DNA of 39,733 nt from Lachnospiraceae bacterium UBA7729 (lineage in GTDB: Bacteria; Bacillota; Clostridia; Lachnospirales; Lachnospiraceae). A program made the position numbers and the translations under genes. Shown here piece by piece: positions 15,658-24,208 of this stretch (position 1 is its first letter; every line of letters begins with the position of its first letter). The notes under the pieces were generated by a model. The model was not told the origin of the DNA. It saw only the letters and a list, made by a program, of their open reading frames with translations, and searched no databases. The stretch is from contig DLFD01000008.1 of NCBI GenBank assembly GCA_002482005.1, forward strand, positions 1 through 39,733, read 5' to 3'.

Positions 15658-16290
15658 TTACTCTCTCCTCTCAGCGCCTTTTCCGAAAGGACTCTTCCAG
15701 TCATCCGGAATCTGATAACTGCTGCCTTCCCCGACGTGGTGCACGATCTCATGAAACTGGGCTCCGCACCTCTCGACCTCCGAGAGGACAAGGTCTGCCT
15801 TCCCCGGGTCCAGATACCAGTTATCCCTGGTTATGCCTCTGGTGGACACCGGGCAGACCAGCAGCCGTGTATCCGGGAACTGCTGCCCATAGTACATAAG
15901 ACAGCGCCTGGCATGCCAGTTCTGGCAGCATAAGATCGCCGTCCTCACACGGATCCCGGCTTTTTCACACACCTTCCGCGAAAAGATCGCATTCTCCCAG
16001 GTAAATGTGGCTTCCCTCTCTCTGAGGATCTTCTCCCCGGGAACGCCCTCCTCCACAAGGATATCCTTCAGATAATCCCACTCCGTCTCATAGGACGAGG
16101 CTCCGGAAAAGTGTCCCGCAGCCTTGCTGTACTTCCCGCTTGGGCACACATAAGGAGCGTACCCTTCCCTGTAAAGGGCTGCTGCCCTCCTGGCCGCATC
16201 CGGATAGTTCCCGCCCGGAACAAAGATGACATCTGCCTTCTCAGGAAGGTCTTCCGCAAATATGAATTCCGTTACCGCATCCAGATACAT
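15658..16290 (-). CDS. YdcF/SanA-like DUF218 protein
   Basis: About 210 residues with the DUF218 fold: KADVIFVPGGNYPDAARRAAALYREGYAPYVCPSGKYS, then EGVPGEKILREREATFTWENAIFSRKV and RTAILCCQNWHARRCLMYYGQQF. The N-terminal membrane segment of SanA or ElyC is missing, so it is probably cytoplasmic, like YdcF. YdcF binds S-adenosylmethionine in vitro, but its biological role is unknown. The start at 16290 lies just beyond the glnS terminator; the ribosome site is weak (GGCGTGA). An upstream GTG at 16323 falls inside the terminator stem and is unlikely. Confidence 0.8.
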   Translation of the reverse strand: MYLDAVTEFIFAEDLPEKADVIFVPGGNYPDAARRAAALYREGYAPYVCPSGKYSKAAGHFSGASSYETEWDYLKDILVEEGVPGEKILREREATFTWENAIFSRKVCEKAGIRVRTAILCCQNWHARRCLMYYGQQFPDTRLLVCPVSTRGITRDNWYLDPGKADLVLSEVERCGAQFHEIVHHVGEGSSYQIPDDWKSPFGKGAERRE

Positions 16291-16305
16291 AATATCACGC
16301 CAACT

Positions 16306-16332
16306 GAAAAACCCGGAACACACGCTCCGGGT
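16306..16332 (-). terminator. Intrinsic terminator of glnS
   Basis: Minus strand: ACCCGGA (16332-16326), 8-base loop, TCCGGGT (16317-16311), followed by a T-rich tract. It lies 20 bases beyond the glnS stop and 16 bases before the YdcF-like start, so the four genes downstream depend on read-through or on a promoter inside glnS. Confidence 0.85.
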
Positions 16333-16351
16333 CTCTGTTCATCAGATTTCC

Positions 16352-18034
16352 TCAGGCATTCGGCATCCTGAAGGAAGACTTCAGGGAGACGATCCGGTTG
16401 AATACCAGATGGTCAGGTGTCGTCAGCCTGCTGTCGACGCAGAAGAAGCCCGTGCGTACAAACTGGAAGGAATCAAGCGGCTTTGCATCTTTCACGGCAG
16501 GCTCGACATAGCATTCCGGAAGCACCGTCAGAGAATGCGGGTTCAAGTTCAGCTCACCCGTCTCTTTATCGTAGACACCCTTCTCCTCATCGATGATATT
16601 CTCATACAGGCGCACTTCGCACTTCACTGCTGTCTTCGCAGCAACCCAGTGGATCGTGCCTCTGACCTTGCGGCCATCCGGAGCGTTGCCGCCCTTTGTT
16701 GCCGGATCATACGTGCAGTGCACGGCAACAACATTGCCGCTGTCATCCTTGTCACAGCCGGTACAGGTTACCAGATAAGCATGCATAAGACGGACTTCAT
16801 TCCCCGGATACAGTCTTCTGTATTTGCTGACCGGGACCTCCATGAAGTCATCGCGGTTGATGTAGAGGACTTTTCCGAAAGGAACCTTTCTCTTTCCAAG
16901 CTCCGGATTCTCAAGGTTGTTGTCAACATCCAGCTCCTCGGTCTGGTCTTCCGGATAATTGTCGATGATCAGCTTCAGCGGGTCAAGGACTGCCATGACA
17001 CGGGATCTCTTCAGCTTCAGGTCTTCTCTCACGCAGTATTCCAGCATCGCGTAGTCGGATACAGAATTCGCCTTGGATACGCCGGAAAGTTCTACAAACA
17101 TCCTGATCGCTTCCGGAGTGAATCCTCTTCTTCTCATGCCGGAGATGGATACCAGTCTCGGATCATCCCAGCCATCGACGATCCCCTGCTCGACCAGCTT
17201 CTTGATATAGCGCTTGCCTGTGACAATATTGTTCAGATACATCTTGGCAAACTCGACCTGTCTCGGCGGATGCGGATACTCAAGCTCTCTGACGACCCAG
17301 TCATAAAGCGGCCTGTGGTCTTCGAATTCAAGAGTGCAGATAGAATGGGAGATTCCCTCGATGGCATCCTCAATCGGGTGGGCAAAGTCGTACATCGGGT
17401 AGATGCACCACTTATCGCCGGTATTCTCGTGGGAGATATGAGCGATACGATAGATGACCGGATCTCTCATGTTCATGTTCGGCGCTGCCATGTCGATCCT
17501 GGCTCTCAGGACCTTCTCGCCGTCGGCATACTTGCCTTCTTTCATCTCCTCGAAAAGCTTCAGGTTCTCCTCGACGCTGCGGTTTCTGTACGGGCTTTCC
17601 TTACCTGGTTCCGTAAGCGTTCCGCGGTACTCTTTGATCTGCTCTGCAGAAAGGTCACAGACGAATGCCTTGCCTTTTCGGATCAGCTTTACCGCAGCCT
17701 CGTACATCTGATCGAAATAGTTGGAGGCGAAGAAGCATCTGTCCTCATAGTCAGCGCCGAGCCACTTCACATCCTCCTTGATCGCCTCGACGAACTCACT
17801 CTTCTCCTTGGTCGGATTGGTATCGTCAAAGCGCAGGTTGAACTGGCCATGATACTTCTGCGCCAGGCCATAATTCAGGAGTATGGACTTGGCATGACCG
17901 ATATGAAGGTATCCGTTCGGCTCCGGCGGGAAACGGGTACATACTTTCGCTGTACGTCCGTCTTCAATATCCTTATCGATGATCTCCTCGATAAAGTTCC
18001 TGCTCTCTCTGGCTTCCTTGACTTCTTCGCTCAT
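16352..18034 (-). CDS. glnS: Glutaminyl-tRNA synthetase
   Basis: Charges tRNA-Gln with glutamine in the cytoplasm. 560 residues, the usual length. Class I signature HIGH at 44-47 in FPPEPNGYLHIGHAKS; the GlnRS-type FDDTNPTKE follows. The C-terminal anticodon-binding barrels begin near 340 (KVPFGKVLYINRDDFME) and run to the end. The second class I signature, usually MSKR-like, reads VTGKR at 271-275 (NNIVTGKRYIKKLVEQG). GAGGAT lies 7 bases before the ATG. It follows the glycosyltransferase by 33 bases and is closed by its own terminator. Most Bacillota use the GatCAB route; a GlnRS gene fits Lachnospiraceae. Confidence 0.95.
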   Translation of the reverse strand: MSEEVKEARESRNFIEEIIDKDIEDGRTAKVCTRFPPEPNGYLHIGHAKSILLNYGLAQKYHGQFNLRFDDTNPTKEKSEFVEAIKEDVKWLGADYEDRCFFASNYFDQMYEAAVKLIRKGKAFVCDLSAEQIKEYRGTLTEPGKESPYRNRSVEENLKLFEEMKEGKYADGEKVLRARIDMAAPNMNMRDPVIYRIAHISHENTGDKWCIYPMYDFAHPIEDAIEGISHSICTLEFEDHRPLYDWVVRELEYPHPPRQVEFAKMYLNNIVTGKRYIKKLVEQGIVDGWDDPRLVSISGMRRRGFTPEAIRMFVELSGVSKANSVSDYAMLEYCVREDLKLKRSRVMAVLDPLKLIIDNYPEDQTEELDVDNNLENPELGKRKVPFGKVLYINRDDFMEVPVSKYRRLYPGNEVRLMHAYLVTCTGCDKDDSGNVVAVHCTYDPATKGGNAPDGRKVRGTIHWVAAKTAVKCEVRLYENIIDEEKGVYDKETGELNLNPHSLTVLPECYVEPAVKDAKPLDSFQFVRTGFFCVDSRLTTPDHLVFNRIVSLKSSFRMPNA

Positions 18035-18067
18035 AACATTATCCTCATTCTTTTTATAATGGACCGC

Positions 18068-19102
18068 TCAGTTAAAGCTGAGCAGCTTTCTGGCGATCTT
18101 ATATCCTCTGACCGTTGTCTCTCTGCCGAGCTGAGTCGGCAGATTCATGCAGACGCCCAGGAAAGACATCCTGAGCCGGTAGTAAAGCTTGTAGTCTGCC
18201 TTCTTCAGATATCCCCAGAGCTCGCCCTTCTTCCTGAGATCCTCCGAAGTCCCTCCTATCAGGAGGAATACCGAAGATACCGTCATGATCTTGTTCAGGT
18301 AGATCATCATATACTTGCGTACGTTCTTGTCGAGCCCGCGGAAATCCTGCCTCGTGAAGATATCGATCATCAGCTTGTTCACACGCAGCTGCTGGTCGAT
18401 CCTGCCGAGCATCACTTTCTCGTTGACCGACTGGTCTTCCCTGCCGATGAAGTAATGGTACAGGTTTACATCCATGTAATAGAACTTTCCGCAGTAGGGA
18501 AGCGGCTGGAACGCATAGATATTGTCCACATAAAATGTGTGCAGCGGCATCTTCAGTCCCGACCTTTCGAGGACTGAATGCCGGTATGTGATGTTATGCA
18601 TCAGGATGTACTGGGTCTGTCTCATATGTCCCATATCATCCCAGGAGATCACACGGCTGGCCGGAAAAGCATGATGGAAGTTCATCACATGCTTTGTCAG
18701 TCTCCCCGGTCCCGTCTTGTCATAGACGAAATTGGTGAGCATCATATCCACCGGGGTCTTACGCATCTCAAGTCTCTTCAGCCTTGCGATCACCTTGACC
18801 AGTACCTTGGGATCCACCCAGTCATCCGAATCGACCACCCTGAAATAGGTCCCCGTGGCATTCTCGATCCCGGTATTGACCGCGCCTCCATGGCCTTTGT
18901 TTTCCTGATGGATCGCCCGGACGATGCCCGGATATTCTCTCTCATATCTGCGGGCGATCTCAAGCGTATTGTCTTTTGTCGATCCGTCGTCAACGACCAG
19001 GACCTCGATGTCCTCTCCGCCCGGGAGAAGTGACTTGATGCACCTCTCCATATATTCTGCCGAGTTGTAGCACGGCACCGTAACTGTCAGTATCTTCTTC
19101 AT
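18068..19102 (-). CDS. Family 2 glycosyltransferase
   Basis: GT-A fold transferase, 344 residues, without signal or clear membrane segments. The nucleotide-sugar site is seen in TVTVPCYNSAEYMERCIKSLL and VLVVDDGSTKDNT; the metal-binding DxD-type motif is VVDSDDWVD near residue 95; HQENKGHGGAVNTGIENATG is the usual linker. The C-terminal half is not specific. It should transfer a sugar onto a cell-surface glycan or lipid; donor and acceptor are unknown. It lies 24 bases after mutY and 33 bases before glnS, an operon position that gives no hint of its pathway. Confidence 0.9.
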   Translation of the reverse strand: MKKILTVTVPCYNSAEYMERCIKSLLPGGEDIEVLVVDDGSTKDNTLEIARRYEREYPGIVRAIHQENKGHGGAVNTGIENATGTYFRVVDSDDWVDPKVLVKVIARLKRLEMRKTPVDMMLTNFVYDKTGPGRLTKHVMNFHHAFPASRVISWDDMGHMRQTQYILMHNITYRHSVLERSGLKMPLHTFYVDNIYAFQPLPYCGKFYYMDVNLYHYFIGREDQSVNEKVMLGRIDQQLRVNKLMIDIFTRQDFRGLDKNVRKYMMIYLNKIMTVSSVFLLIGGTSEDLRKKGELWGYLKKADYKLYYRLRMSFLGVCMNLPTQLGRETTVRGYKIARKLLSFN

Positions 19103-19126
19103 CCTGATCCAGTCTTACCTTCTTCC

Positions 19127-20302
19127 TCAAAGGGTATCCTGTCTTCTTCCGATGCCAAGATACCGCAAATATGCTGAAAAAGCGCCCGGGACTGCATAAT
19201 CGCTCTGCAACTTCAGAATACCCGTCAGATGATATTCTCTTCCCGAATCGTCGTGAAAGATCCAGTCATCGCCAAAGGCATCCGGCGGCTTTGCAGCATC
19301 TGCCAGAAAGCCGGACATGTGCCATTCCACATGAGAGAATACATGCTTTGCCTCCGGAAGCGCCAGGATCTTAACCGGGACAAGTCCCATGCAGCAGACT
19401 TGTTCAATGACTTTCTCCTCCGAAAGTTTCCCGGGAAAGTTCGGAAGCTCCCATAGTCCCGCAAGAAGCCCCTTCCTGTCCCGCTGCCTGATCACCGCGG
19501 ACTTCCCTGAACGGATGACAACGACCGTCCGTTCTTCGATCCTTCTGGCTGCCTTCGGCTTTCGCACCGGATACCAGGTCTCCTGTCCTTTTTTATGGGC
19601 AAGACACAGCGCCCGAAGAGGGCATCTTCCGCATTCGGGAGAGCCATTCGGTATACAGACCGTCGCACCGATCTCCATCATGGCCTGGTTGAAAGTTCCC
19701 GGAAAGTTGGAAGGTCTTTCCCTTCCGGCTTCCCCGCTGCTCTCCGAAGGCCCATAGAAACGGATGACCTCATTCAGAGTATCTTCCCAGCCTTTTTTCA
19801 CCTTCGGATCATCGATGCAGCCTTCATCCGCAAGAAGTCTTGATGAAACCCTGAGGACATTGCCGTCCACAGCCGCATAGGGTCTTCCGTAAGCGATCGA
19901 TGAGATCGCCCCGGCCGTGTAGCTTCCGATCCCCGGAAGCTTCCTAAGCTCCGGAGCCTCCGGCGGAATGATCCCCCCGTAGTCTCTCATGATGATCATG
20001 GCTGCCTTCTGCATGTTCCGGACACGGCTGTAATAGCCAAGTCCTTCCCAGAGTTTCATGAGCCTGTCTTCCGGACAGTCTGCCAGCGCTCTTACCGTCG
20101 GAAGACTTTCCGTGAACCTTGAAAAATAAGGTTTCACAGCCTCCGTTCTGGTCTGCTGGAGCATGATCTCCGAAACCCAGACATAATAAGGCAGCGGATT
20201 ATCCCTCCATGGAAGTGATCTTCGGTGTATCTGAAACCACTCCGTCAGCAAGGGAACGATCCGCTGCATATATGCTGTTCTGTTTATTTTATCAGAATCC
20301 AT
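19127..20302 (-). CDS. mutY: A/G-specific adenine glycosylase
   Basis: Removes adenine mispaired with 8-oxoguanine. About 391 residues. The helix-hairpin-helix glycosylase core has the catalytic Glu in WVSEIMLQQTRTEAV, the hairpin LRKLPGIGSYTAGAI and the catalytic Asp in AAVDGNVLRV. Four cysteines for the [4Fe-4S] cluster lie in CIPNGSPECGRCPLRALC. The C-terminal NUDIX-like domain that reads 8-oxoG follows, with GLLAGLWELPNFPGKL. The start is uncertain: ATG at 20302, GTG at 20308 and TTG at 20314 are in frame and none has a strong ribosome site. An insert, PSESSGEAGRERPSNFPG, sits before the cluster. It heads the mutY-glycosyltransferase-glnS group. Confidence 0.94.
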   Translation of the reverse strand: MDSDKINRTAYMQRIVPLLTEWFQIHRRSLPWRDNPLPYYVWVSEIMLQQTRTEAVKPYFSRFTESLPTVRALADCPEDRLMKLWEGLGYYSRVRNMQKAAMIIMRDYGGIIPPEAPELRKLPGIGSYTAGAISSIAYGRPYAAVDGNVLRVSSRLLADEGCIDDPKVKKGWEDTLNEVIRFYGPSESSGEAGRERPSNFPGTFNQAMMEIGATVCIPNGSPECGRCPLRALCLAHKKGQETWYPVRKPKAARRIEERTVVVIRSGKSAVIRQRDRKGLLAGLWELPNFPGKLSEEKVIEQVCCMGLVPVKILALPEAKHVFSHVEWHMSGFLADAAKPPDAFGDDWIFHDDSGREYHLTGILKLQSDYAVPGAFSAYLRYLGIGRRQDTL

Positions 20303-20329
20303 AGACACATTCAACTCACAAATGGGAGT

Positions 20330-20369
20330 CCTGGAAAACAGCAGAAAAGTGCTCCTGCCTGTTTCCAGG
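20330..20369 (-). other. Stem-loop between lacI-type gene and mutY
   Basis: CCTGGAAAACAGCAG (20330-20344) and CTGCCTGTTTCCAGG (20355-20369) pair over about 14 bp with small bulges. It begins 8 bases after the stop of the LacI-type gene, so it probably ends that transcript, though no T-run follows. Confidence 0.55.
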
Positions 20370-20377
20370 TCAGCATA

Positions 20378-21391
20378 TCATACCAGCTTTCTGACAGATT
20401 CTCCCTCCACAAGGACACCGTCGACCGAGATCTTCTCGATGAGTGCCGTCTTCGGAGACTCTATCAGAGAGATCAGCTTCTCCGCGGCGATCCGTCCGAT
20501 CGACTTTGTATCCTGCTTCACAGTCGTCAGCCTGGGGCTCATCGCCGCCGCGACCGGGATCCCATCGAATCCGCATACCGAGATATCTTCCGGAATCCGA
20601 AGTCCTGCATCGCGGATCGCGTTCATCCCTCCGACAGCCGCGAAATCATCCGGGAAAAAGATACAGGTCGGAAGGTCATCCAGGCACAGAAGCTTCTTCG
20701 TCTCCTCTTCCGTCATCCAGACATCGCGGTACCTGGAACTGCGTATATACTTATCAGGAACTGTGATCCCGTACTCATCGCAAGTCCGGTAAAAACTGGA
20801 CATACGGTCTTTCGTGACTGTATTGCCATCACCGTGGACATATGCCAGCCTGCGGTGTCCCATCCTGCATACATAGTCCGTCAGATCGTGCATCCCTTTA
20901 ACGTTATTGGAGACTACCGCCGTCCTGCCGTCAAACAGATAGTCGATGGTAACTACCGGCAGCGGTGAATGGATCAGCTCCAGGATCTCCGGGGAATTGA
21001 AGTCAATATTGGCGATCACGACACCATCCAGCCCGCGGTACCGGCAGTGTTCATAGTAGCTCATCCTCCTGCCGCCGACCGGCGCCATCGCCGTGAATGT
21101 AATGTCGTATCCTTTCTGCTCAGCGGTTACCTTGAAGCTGTCGATGATCGCGGCAAAGTAGCTGTGAGTCAGTCCGGAATGAAGGTTGTCGGAAAAAAGG
21201 ATCCCGAGATTCCATGTCCTGTTCGTCTTTAGAGCGCGGGCAGATGAATTCGGGAAATATCCCATCTCCTCAGCACACTTCCGGATCTCTTCTCTTTTTG
21301 TCCTTCCGACATCACTGTAGCCGTTCAAAGCTTTGCTCACGGTTGCAACAGAGACATTGCACTTCTTTGCAATATCTTTCATAGAAACCAT
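20378..21391 (-). CDS. LacI-family transcriptional regulator
   Basis: DNA-binding regulator, 337 residues. The N-terminal helix-turn-helix is MKDIAKKCNVSVATVSKALNGYSDVG, followed by the hinge helix SSARALKTNRT. The rest is a periplasmic-binding-protein-like sugar sensor, with GLDGVVIANI, GHRRLAYVHGD, CIFFPDDFAAVGGMNAIRDAG and DISVCGFDG. It starts at 21391 because AGAGGTG lies 9 bases upstream. It is divergent from cellobiose phosphorylase, and four matching operator-like sites lie between the two, so it probably controls that gene and itself in response to cellobiose or a related sugar. Confidence 0.93.
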   Translation of the reverse strand: MVSMKDIAKKCNVSVATVSKALNGYSDVGRTKREEIRKCAEEMGYFPNSSARALKTNRTWNLGILFSDNLHSGLTHSYFAAIIDSFKVTAEQKGYDITFTAMAPVGGRRMSYYEHCRYRGLDGVVIANIDFNSPEILELIHSPLPVVTIDYLFDGRTAVVSNNVKGMHDLTDYVCRMGHRRLAYVHGDGNTVTKDRMSSFYRTCDEYGITVPDKYIRSSRYRDVWMTEEETKKLLCLDDLPTCIFFPDDFAAVGGMNAIRDAGLRIPEDISVCGFDGIPVAAAMSPRLTTVKQDTKSIGRIAAEKLISLIESPKTALIEKISVDGVLVEGESVRKLV

Positions 21392-21418
21392 GTTTCTCCG
21401 CACCTCTTTCCGAATAAA

Positions 21419-21431
21419 GAAATCGTTTTCG
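21419..21431. promoter_or_regulatory. LacI-type operator site 1 (regulator promoter)
   Basis: GAAATCGTTTTCG, a near palindrome around CG, sharing the decamer AWCGTTTYCS with three other sites in this gap. It lies just downstream of the -10 of the regulator gene, at the expected start point, so it fits autorepression. Confidence 0.65.
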
Positions 21432-21438
21432 TGAATAT

Positions 21439-21467
21439 ATTATAGTGTTTTGAAGGGTTTCCCGCAA
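21439..21467 (-). promoter_or_regulatory. Promoter of the LacI-type gene
   Basis: Minus strand: -35 TTGCGG (21467-21462), 17-base spacer, -10 TATAAT (21444-21439). Confidence 0.8.
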
Positions 21468-21484
21468 CCTTTTTTCCCTTAAGT

Positions 21485-21498
21485 GTGAACGTTTCCCA
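21485..21498. promoter_or_regulatory. LacI-type operator site 2
   Basis: GTGAACGTTTCCCA with the shared core AACGTTTCCC. It lies between the two divergent promoters, 19 bp centre-to-centre from site 3. Confidence 0.6.
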
Positions 21499-21503
21499 CC
21501 AAT

Positions 21504-21517
21504 CTAAACGTTTCCGA
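21504..21517. promoter_or_regulatory. LacI-type operator site 3
   Basis: CTAAACGTTTCCGA, with a perfect AAACGTTT palindrome at 21506-21513. It lies upstream of the cellobiose phosphorylase promoter. It could also act as a catabolite-response (cre) site bound by CcpA; the two cannot be told apart by eye. Confidence 0.6.
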
Positions 21518-21572
21518 CAGTTTCAGAGCCGATTTTTTGTGCATTTTGACATTTTTATCCCGAGATGTTCTA

Positions 21573-21601
21573 TTGATTTCAATAAATAAATGCGATATAC
21601 T
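21573..21601 (+). promoter_or_regulatory. Promoter of cellobiose phosphorylase
   Basis: -35 TTGATT (21573-21578), 17-base spacer, -10 TATACT (21596-21601). A TTGACA at 21546-21551 lacks a good -10 at the right distance. Confidence 0.7.
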
Positions 21602-21617
21602 GCAAGCAGCGAGTTAC

Positions 21618-21634
21618 TTAATCGTTTTCCTTAA
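21618..21634. promoter_or_regulatory. LacI-type operator site 4 (phosphorylase leader)
   Basis: TTAATCGTTTTCCTTAA, core ATCGTTTTCC, within the start region of the phosphorylase transcript about 16 bases after the -10. Binding there would block transcription. Confidence 0.6.
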
Positions 21635-21666
21635 TTTTCAATCACACAATATAAGGGAGAATCCAT

Positions 21667-24099
21667 ATGAAATTCGGTTATTATGACGACAATGCCCGCG
21701 AGTATGTCATCACCACCCCGAAGACTCCGCTTCCCTGGATCAATTATCTGGGCTGCAGCGACTTTTTCTCGATCGTGTCGAATACCTGCGGCGGCTACAG
21801 TTTCTACAAAGATGCAAAGATGCTCCGCATCACAAGATACCGTTACAACAGTGTTCCTTATGATTCCAACGGTAAATACTACTATATCCATGACGAGGAT
21901 ACAACCTGGAATCCCGGCTGGCAGCCGACCCAGACTCCGCTTGACTTCTATGAGTGCCGCCACGGAATCGGCTATTCCAGGTTCCTGTCAGAGAAGAACG
22001 GTCTTGCGGCGAGCCTTCTGAACTTCGTTCCGCTTCACGATACCTGCGAGGTCAACTGCCTGAAGCTGACTAACAAGTCAGATCACAGAAAGCAGTTTAC
22101 CATCTATTCGTATGTCGAGTTCTGCCTCTGGAATGCGCTCGATGATATGACCAACTTCCAGAGAAACCTCTCGACCGGTGAAGTCGAGATCGACGGCGCT
22201 ACCATCTACCATAAGACGGAGTATCGCGAAAGAAGAGACCATTACGCATACTTCTCCGTCAATGCAGTTCCGGCAGCTTTCGACACCAGCAGGGATGCAT
22301 TCATCGGTACCTACAATCCGGCATCCGATCCGCAGGCGATTAAGGACGGAGGCTGCACAGGCTCTGTGGCAAGCGGCTGGTATCCGATCGCGGCCCATCA
22401 GCTGAACGTTGCTCTGCAGCCAGGCGAGTCAAAGACATTCGTCTTCGTTCTCGGCTATGCCGAGAACCCGAAGGATAAAAAGTGGGAAGCGCCGAATGTC
22501 ATCAACAAGGCTCCGGCAAGAAAACTTCTCGCCAAGTACCAGACCGAGGCGGACGTTGAGAATGCCTTCCGTGAGCTGAACGAATACTGGAAAGATCTTC
22601 TGTCCGGCTACCGTGTAAGCTCATCCGATGATAAAGTCAACCGCATGGTCAATATCTGGAACCAGTACCAGTGCATGGTAACATTCAATATGTCACGTTC
22701 CACCAGCTACTTTGAATCAGGCATCGGACGCGGCATGGGATTCCGTGACTCCTGCCAGGACCTTCTCGGATTCGTCCACCTGATCCCGGAGAAGGCCCGC
22801 CAGAGGATCATCGATATCGCCTCCACCCAGTTTATGGATGGCTCCGCATATCACCAGTACCAGCCTCTCACCAAGCGCGGCAATGCCGACATCGGATCCG
22901 GCTTCAATGACGATCCGCTGTGGCTGATCGCCGGGACCGCTGCCTATATCAGAGAATCCGGAGACTTCTCCATCCTGGATGAGCAGGTTCCGTTTGATAA
23001 CGATATGTCCACCTGTGTCCCGCTGTTCGAGCACCTGACAAGATCCTTCCATTACATCGTTGCCCATAAGGGACCTCACGATCTTCCGCAGATCGGCCGT
23101 GCCGACTGGAACGACTGCCTGAACCTGAACTGCTTCTCCGATACGCCAGGTGAATCCTTCCAGACCACCGGTCCGAGCGAGGGTCCGGTCGCTGAATCCG
23201 TCTTCATAGGCGGCATGTTTGTCAAATACGGTGAAGAATACGCGAAGCTCTGCGAGCTCCGCGGCCTGAAGGACCAGGCAGCTTCCGCAAGGGATGAAGT
23301 CAGAAAGATGTACGATGCAGTCCTTGATGCAGGCTGGGACGGAAAGTGGTTCGTCCGTGCCTACGATGCAGAAGGGAAAAAGGTCGGCTCCCATGAGTGT
23401 GAGGAAGGCAAGATCTTCATCGAACCACAGGGCTTCTGTGTCCTTGCAGGGATCGGCGTAGAGGAAGGCAAAGCGGAGCAGGCTCTTGAGTCAGTCAGGG
23501 AACATCTGGACACCAGGTACGGCATCCGTATCCTGGCTCCGTCCTATACCCACTACTATCTCAATCTTGGCGAGATCTCTTCTTATCCGCCGGGATACAA
23601 GGAGAACGGCGGTATCTTCTGCCACAACAACCCATGGGTCTCCATCGCAGAGACCGTTGTGGGACACGGAACCAGAGCCTTCGAGATCTACAGAAAGACC
23701 TGCCCGGCTTATATCGAGGATATCTCCGAGATCCACTGCACCGAACCGTATGTCTACTCTCAGATGGTCGCAGGAAGCGATGCCAAGTTCTTCGGTCAGG
23801 GCAAAAACAGCTGGCTTACCGGAACTGCAGCATGGACTTTTGTGAACATCTCCCAGTACATCCTGGGCATCCAGCCGGATTATGAAGGTCTCAGGATCGA
23901 TCCGTGTGTACCGAAGGACTTCGGCGACTACACGGTAGACCGCAGATTCCGCGGAGCCGTCTATCACATCAGCGTCAAGAACCCTGATCATGTCGAGAAG
24001 GGGATCCGGAAGCTGACAGTCAACGGAAAGCCGATCGAAGGCAATGTCGTACCGTTCGAGGAAGGCGTAAAAGAATACAGCGTAGAAGCAGTTATGTAA
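21667..24099 (+). CDS. cbp: Cellobiose phosphorylase (GH94)
   Basis: Cytoplasmic enzyme that splits cellobiose with phosphate into glucose 1-phosphate and glucose, saving ATP. 810 residues; by memory it matches the 811-residue Clostridium thermocellum enzyme along its whole length. Diagnostic stretches are EFCLWNALDDMTNFQRN, IWNQYQCMVTFNMSRS, YFESGIGRGMGFRDS, YHQYQPLTKRGN and the catalytic region GRADWNDCLNLNCFSD, where D480 and D483 include the general acid. KNSWLTGTAAWTF is in the C-terminal part of the barrel. GGGAG lies 9 bases before the ATG. It is alone on the plus strand, divergent from the LacI-type regulator. No cellobiose transporter is adjacent; the GH5 operon's transporter could feed it, which is speculative. 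Confidence 0.95.
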   Translation: MKFGYYDDNAREYVITTPKTPLPWINYLGCSDFFSIVSNTCGGYSFYKDAKMLRITRYRYNSVPYDSNGKYYYIHDEDTTWNPGWQPTQTPLDFYECRHGIGYSRFLSEKNGLAASLLNFVPLHDTCEVNCLKLTNKSDHRKQFTIYSYVEFCLWNALDDMTNFQRNLSTGEVEIDGATIYHKTEYRERRDHYAYFSVNAVPAAFDTSRDAFIGTYNPASDPQAIKDGGCTGSVASGWYPIAAHQLNVALQPGESKTFVFVLGYAENPKDKKWEAPNVINKAPARKLLAKYQTEADVENAFRELNEYWKDLLSGYRVSSSDDKVNRMVNIWNQYQCMVTFNMSRSTSYFESGIGRGMGFRDSCQDLLGFVHLIPEKARQRIIDIASTQFMDGSAYHQYQPLTKRGNADIGSGFNDDPLWLIAGTAAYIRESGDFSILDEQVPFDNDMSTCVPLFEHLTRSFHYIVAHKGPHDLPQIGRADWNDCLNLNCFSDTPGESFQTTGPSEGPVAESVFIGGMFVKYGEEYAKLCELRGLKDQAASARDEVRKMYDAVLDAGWDGKWFVRAYDAEGKKVGSHECEEGKIFIEPQGFCVLAGIGVEEGKAEQALESVREHLDTRYGIRILAPSYTHYYLNLGEISSYPPGYKENGGIFCHNNPWVSIAETVVGHGTRAFEIYRKTCPAYIEDISEIHCTEPYVYSQMVAGSDAKFFGQGKNSWLTGTAAWTFVNISQYILGIQPDYEGLRIDPCVPKDFGDYTVDRRFRGAVYHISVKNPDHVEKGIRKLTVNGKPIEGNVVPFEEGVKEYSVEAVM

Positions 24100-24143
24100 G
24101 GCAGCTTCCTGAAAGAGCTGCTCAATAAAGACACTGATCTGAA

Positions 24144-24207
24144 GAAACCCGCCCGCGGGTCCGGCATTCTTCCCGAAGGATGTCCGGACCGCGGGCGGGT
24201 TTCTTTC
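24144..24207. terminator. Bidirectional terminator between cbp and the ABC permease gene
   Basis: GAAACCCGCCCGCGG (24144-24158) pairs perfectly with CCGCGGGCGGGTTTC (24189-24203), with further pairing inside around single bulges. T-rich tracts close it on both sides. It separates the convergent genes ending at 24099 and 24209. Confidence 0.92.
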
Positions 24208-24208
24208 G

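Noticed and set aside
16226..18577. Very long open frame (783 codons) on the plus strand opposite glnS and the glycosyltransferase
   Set aside because: It spans two clear minus-strand genes and their junction, has no ribosome site or family features, and is the kind of shadow frame caused by codon bias of the real genes.
21546..21551. TTGACA as the -35 box of cellobiose phosphorylase
   Set aside because: The matching -10 position reads TCTATT; the TTGATT-17-TATACT pair at 21573-21601 is better.
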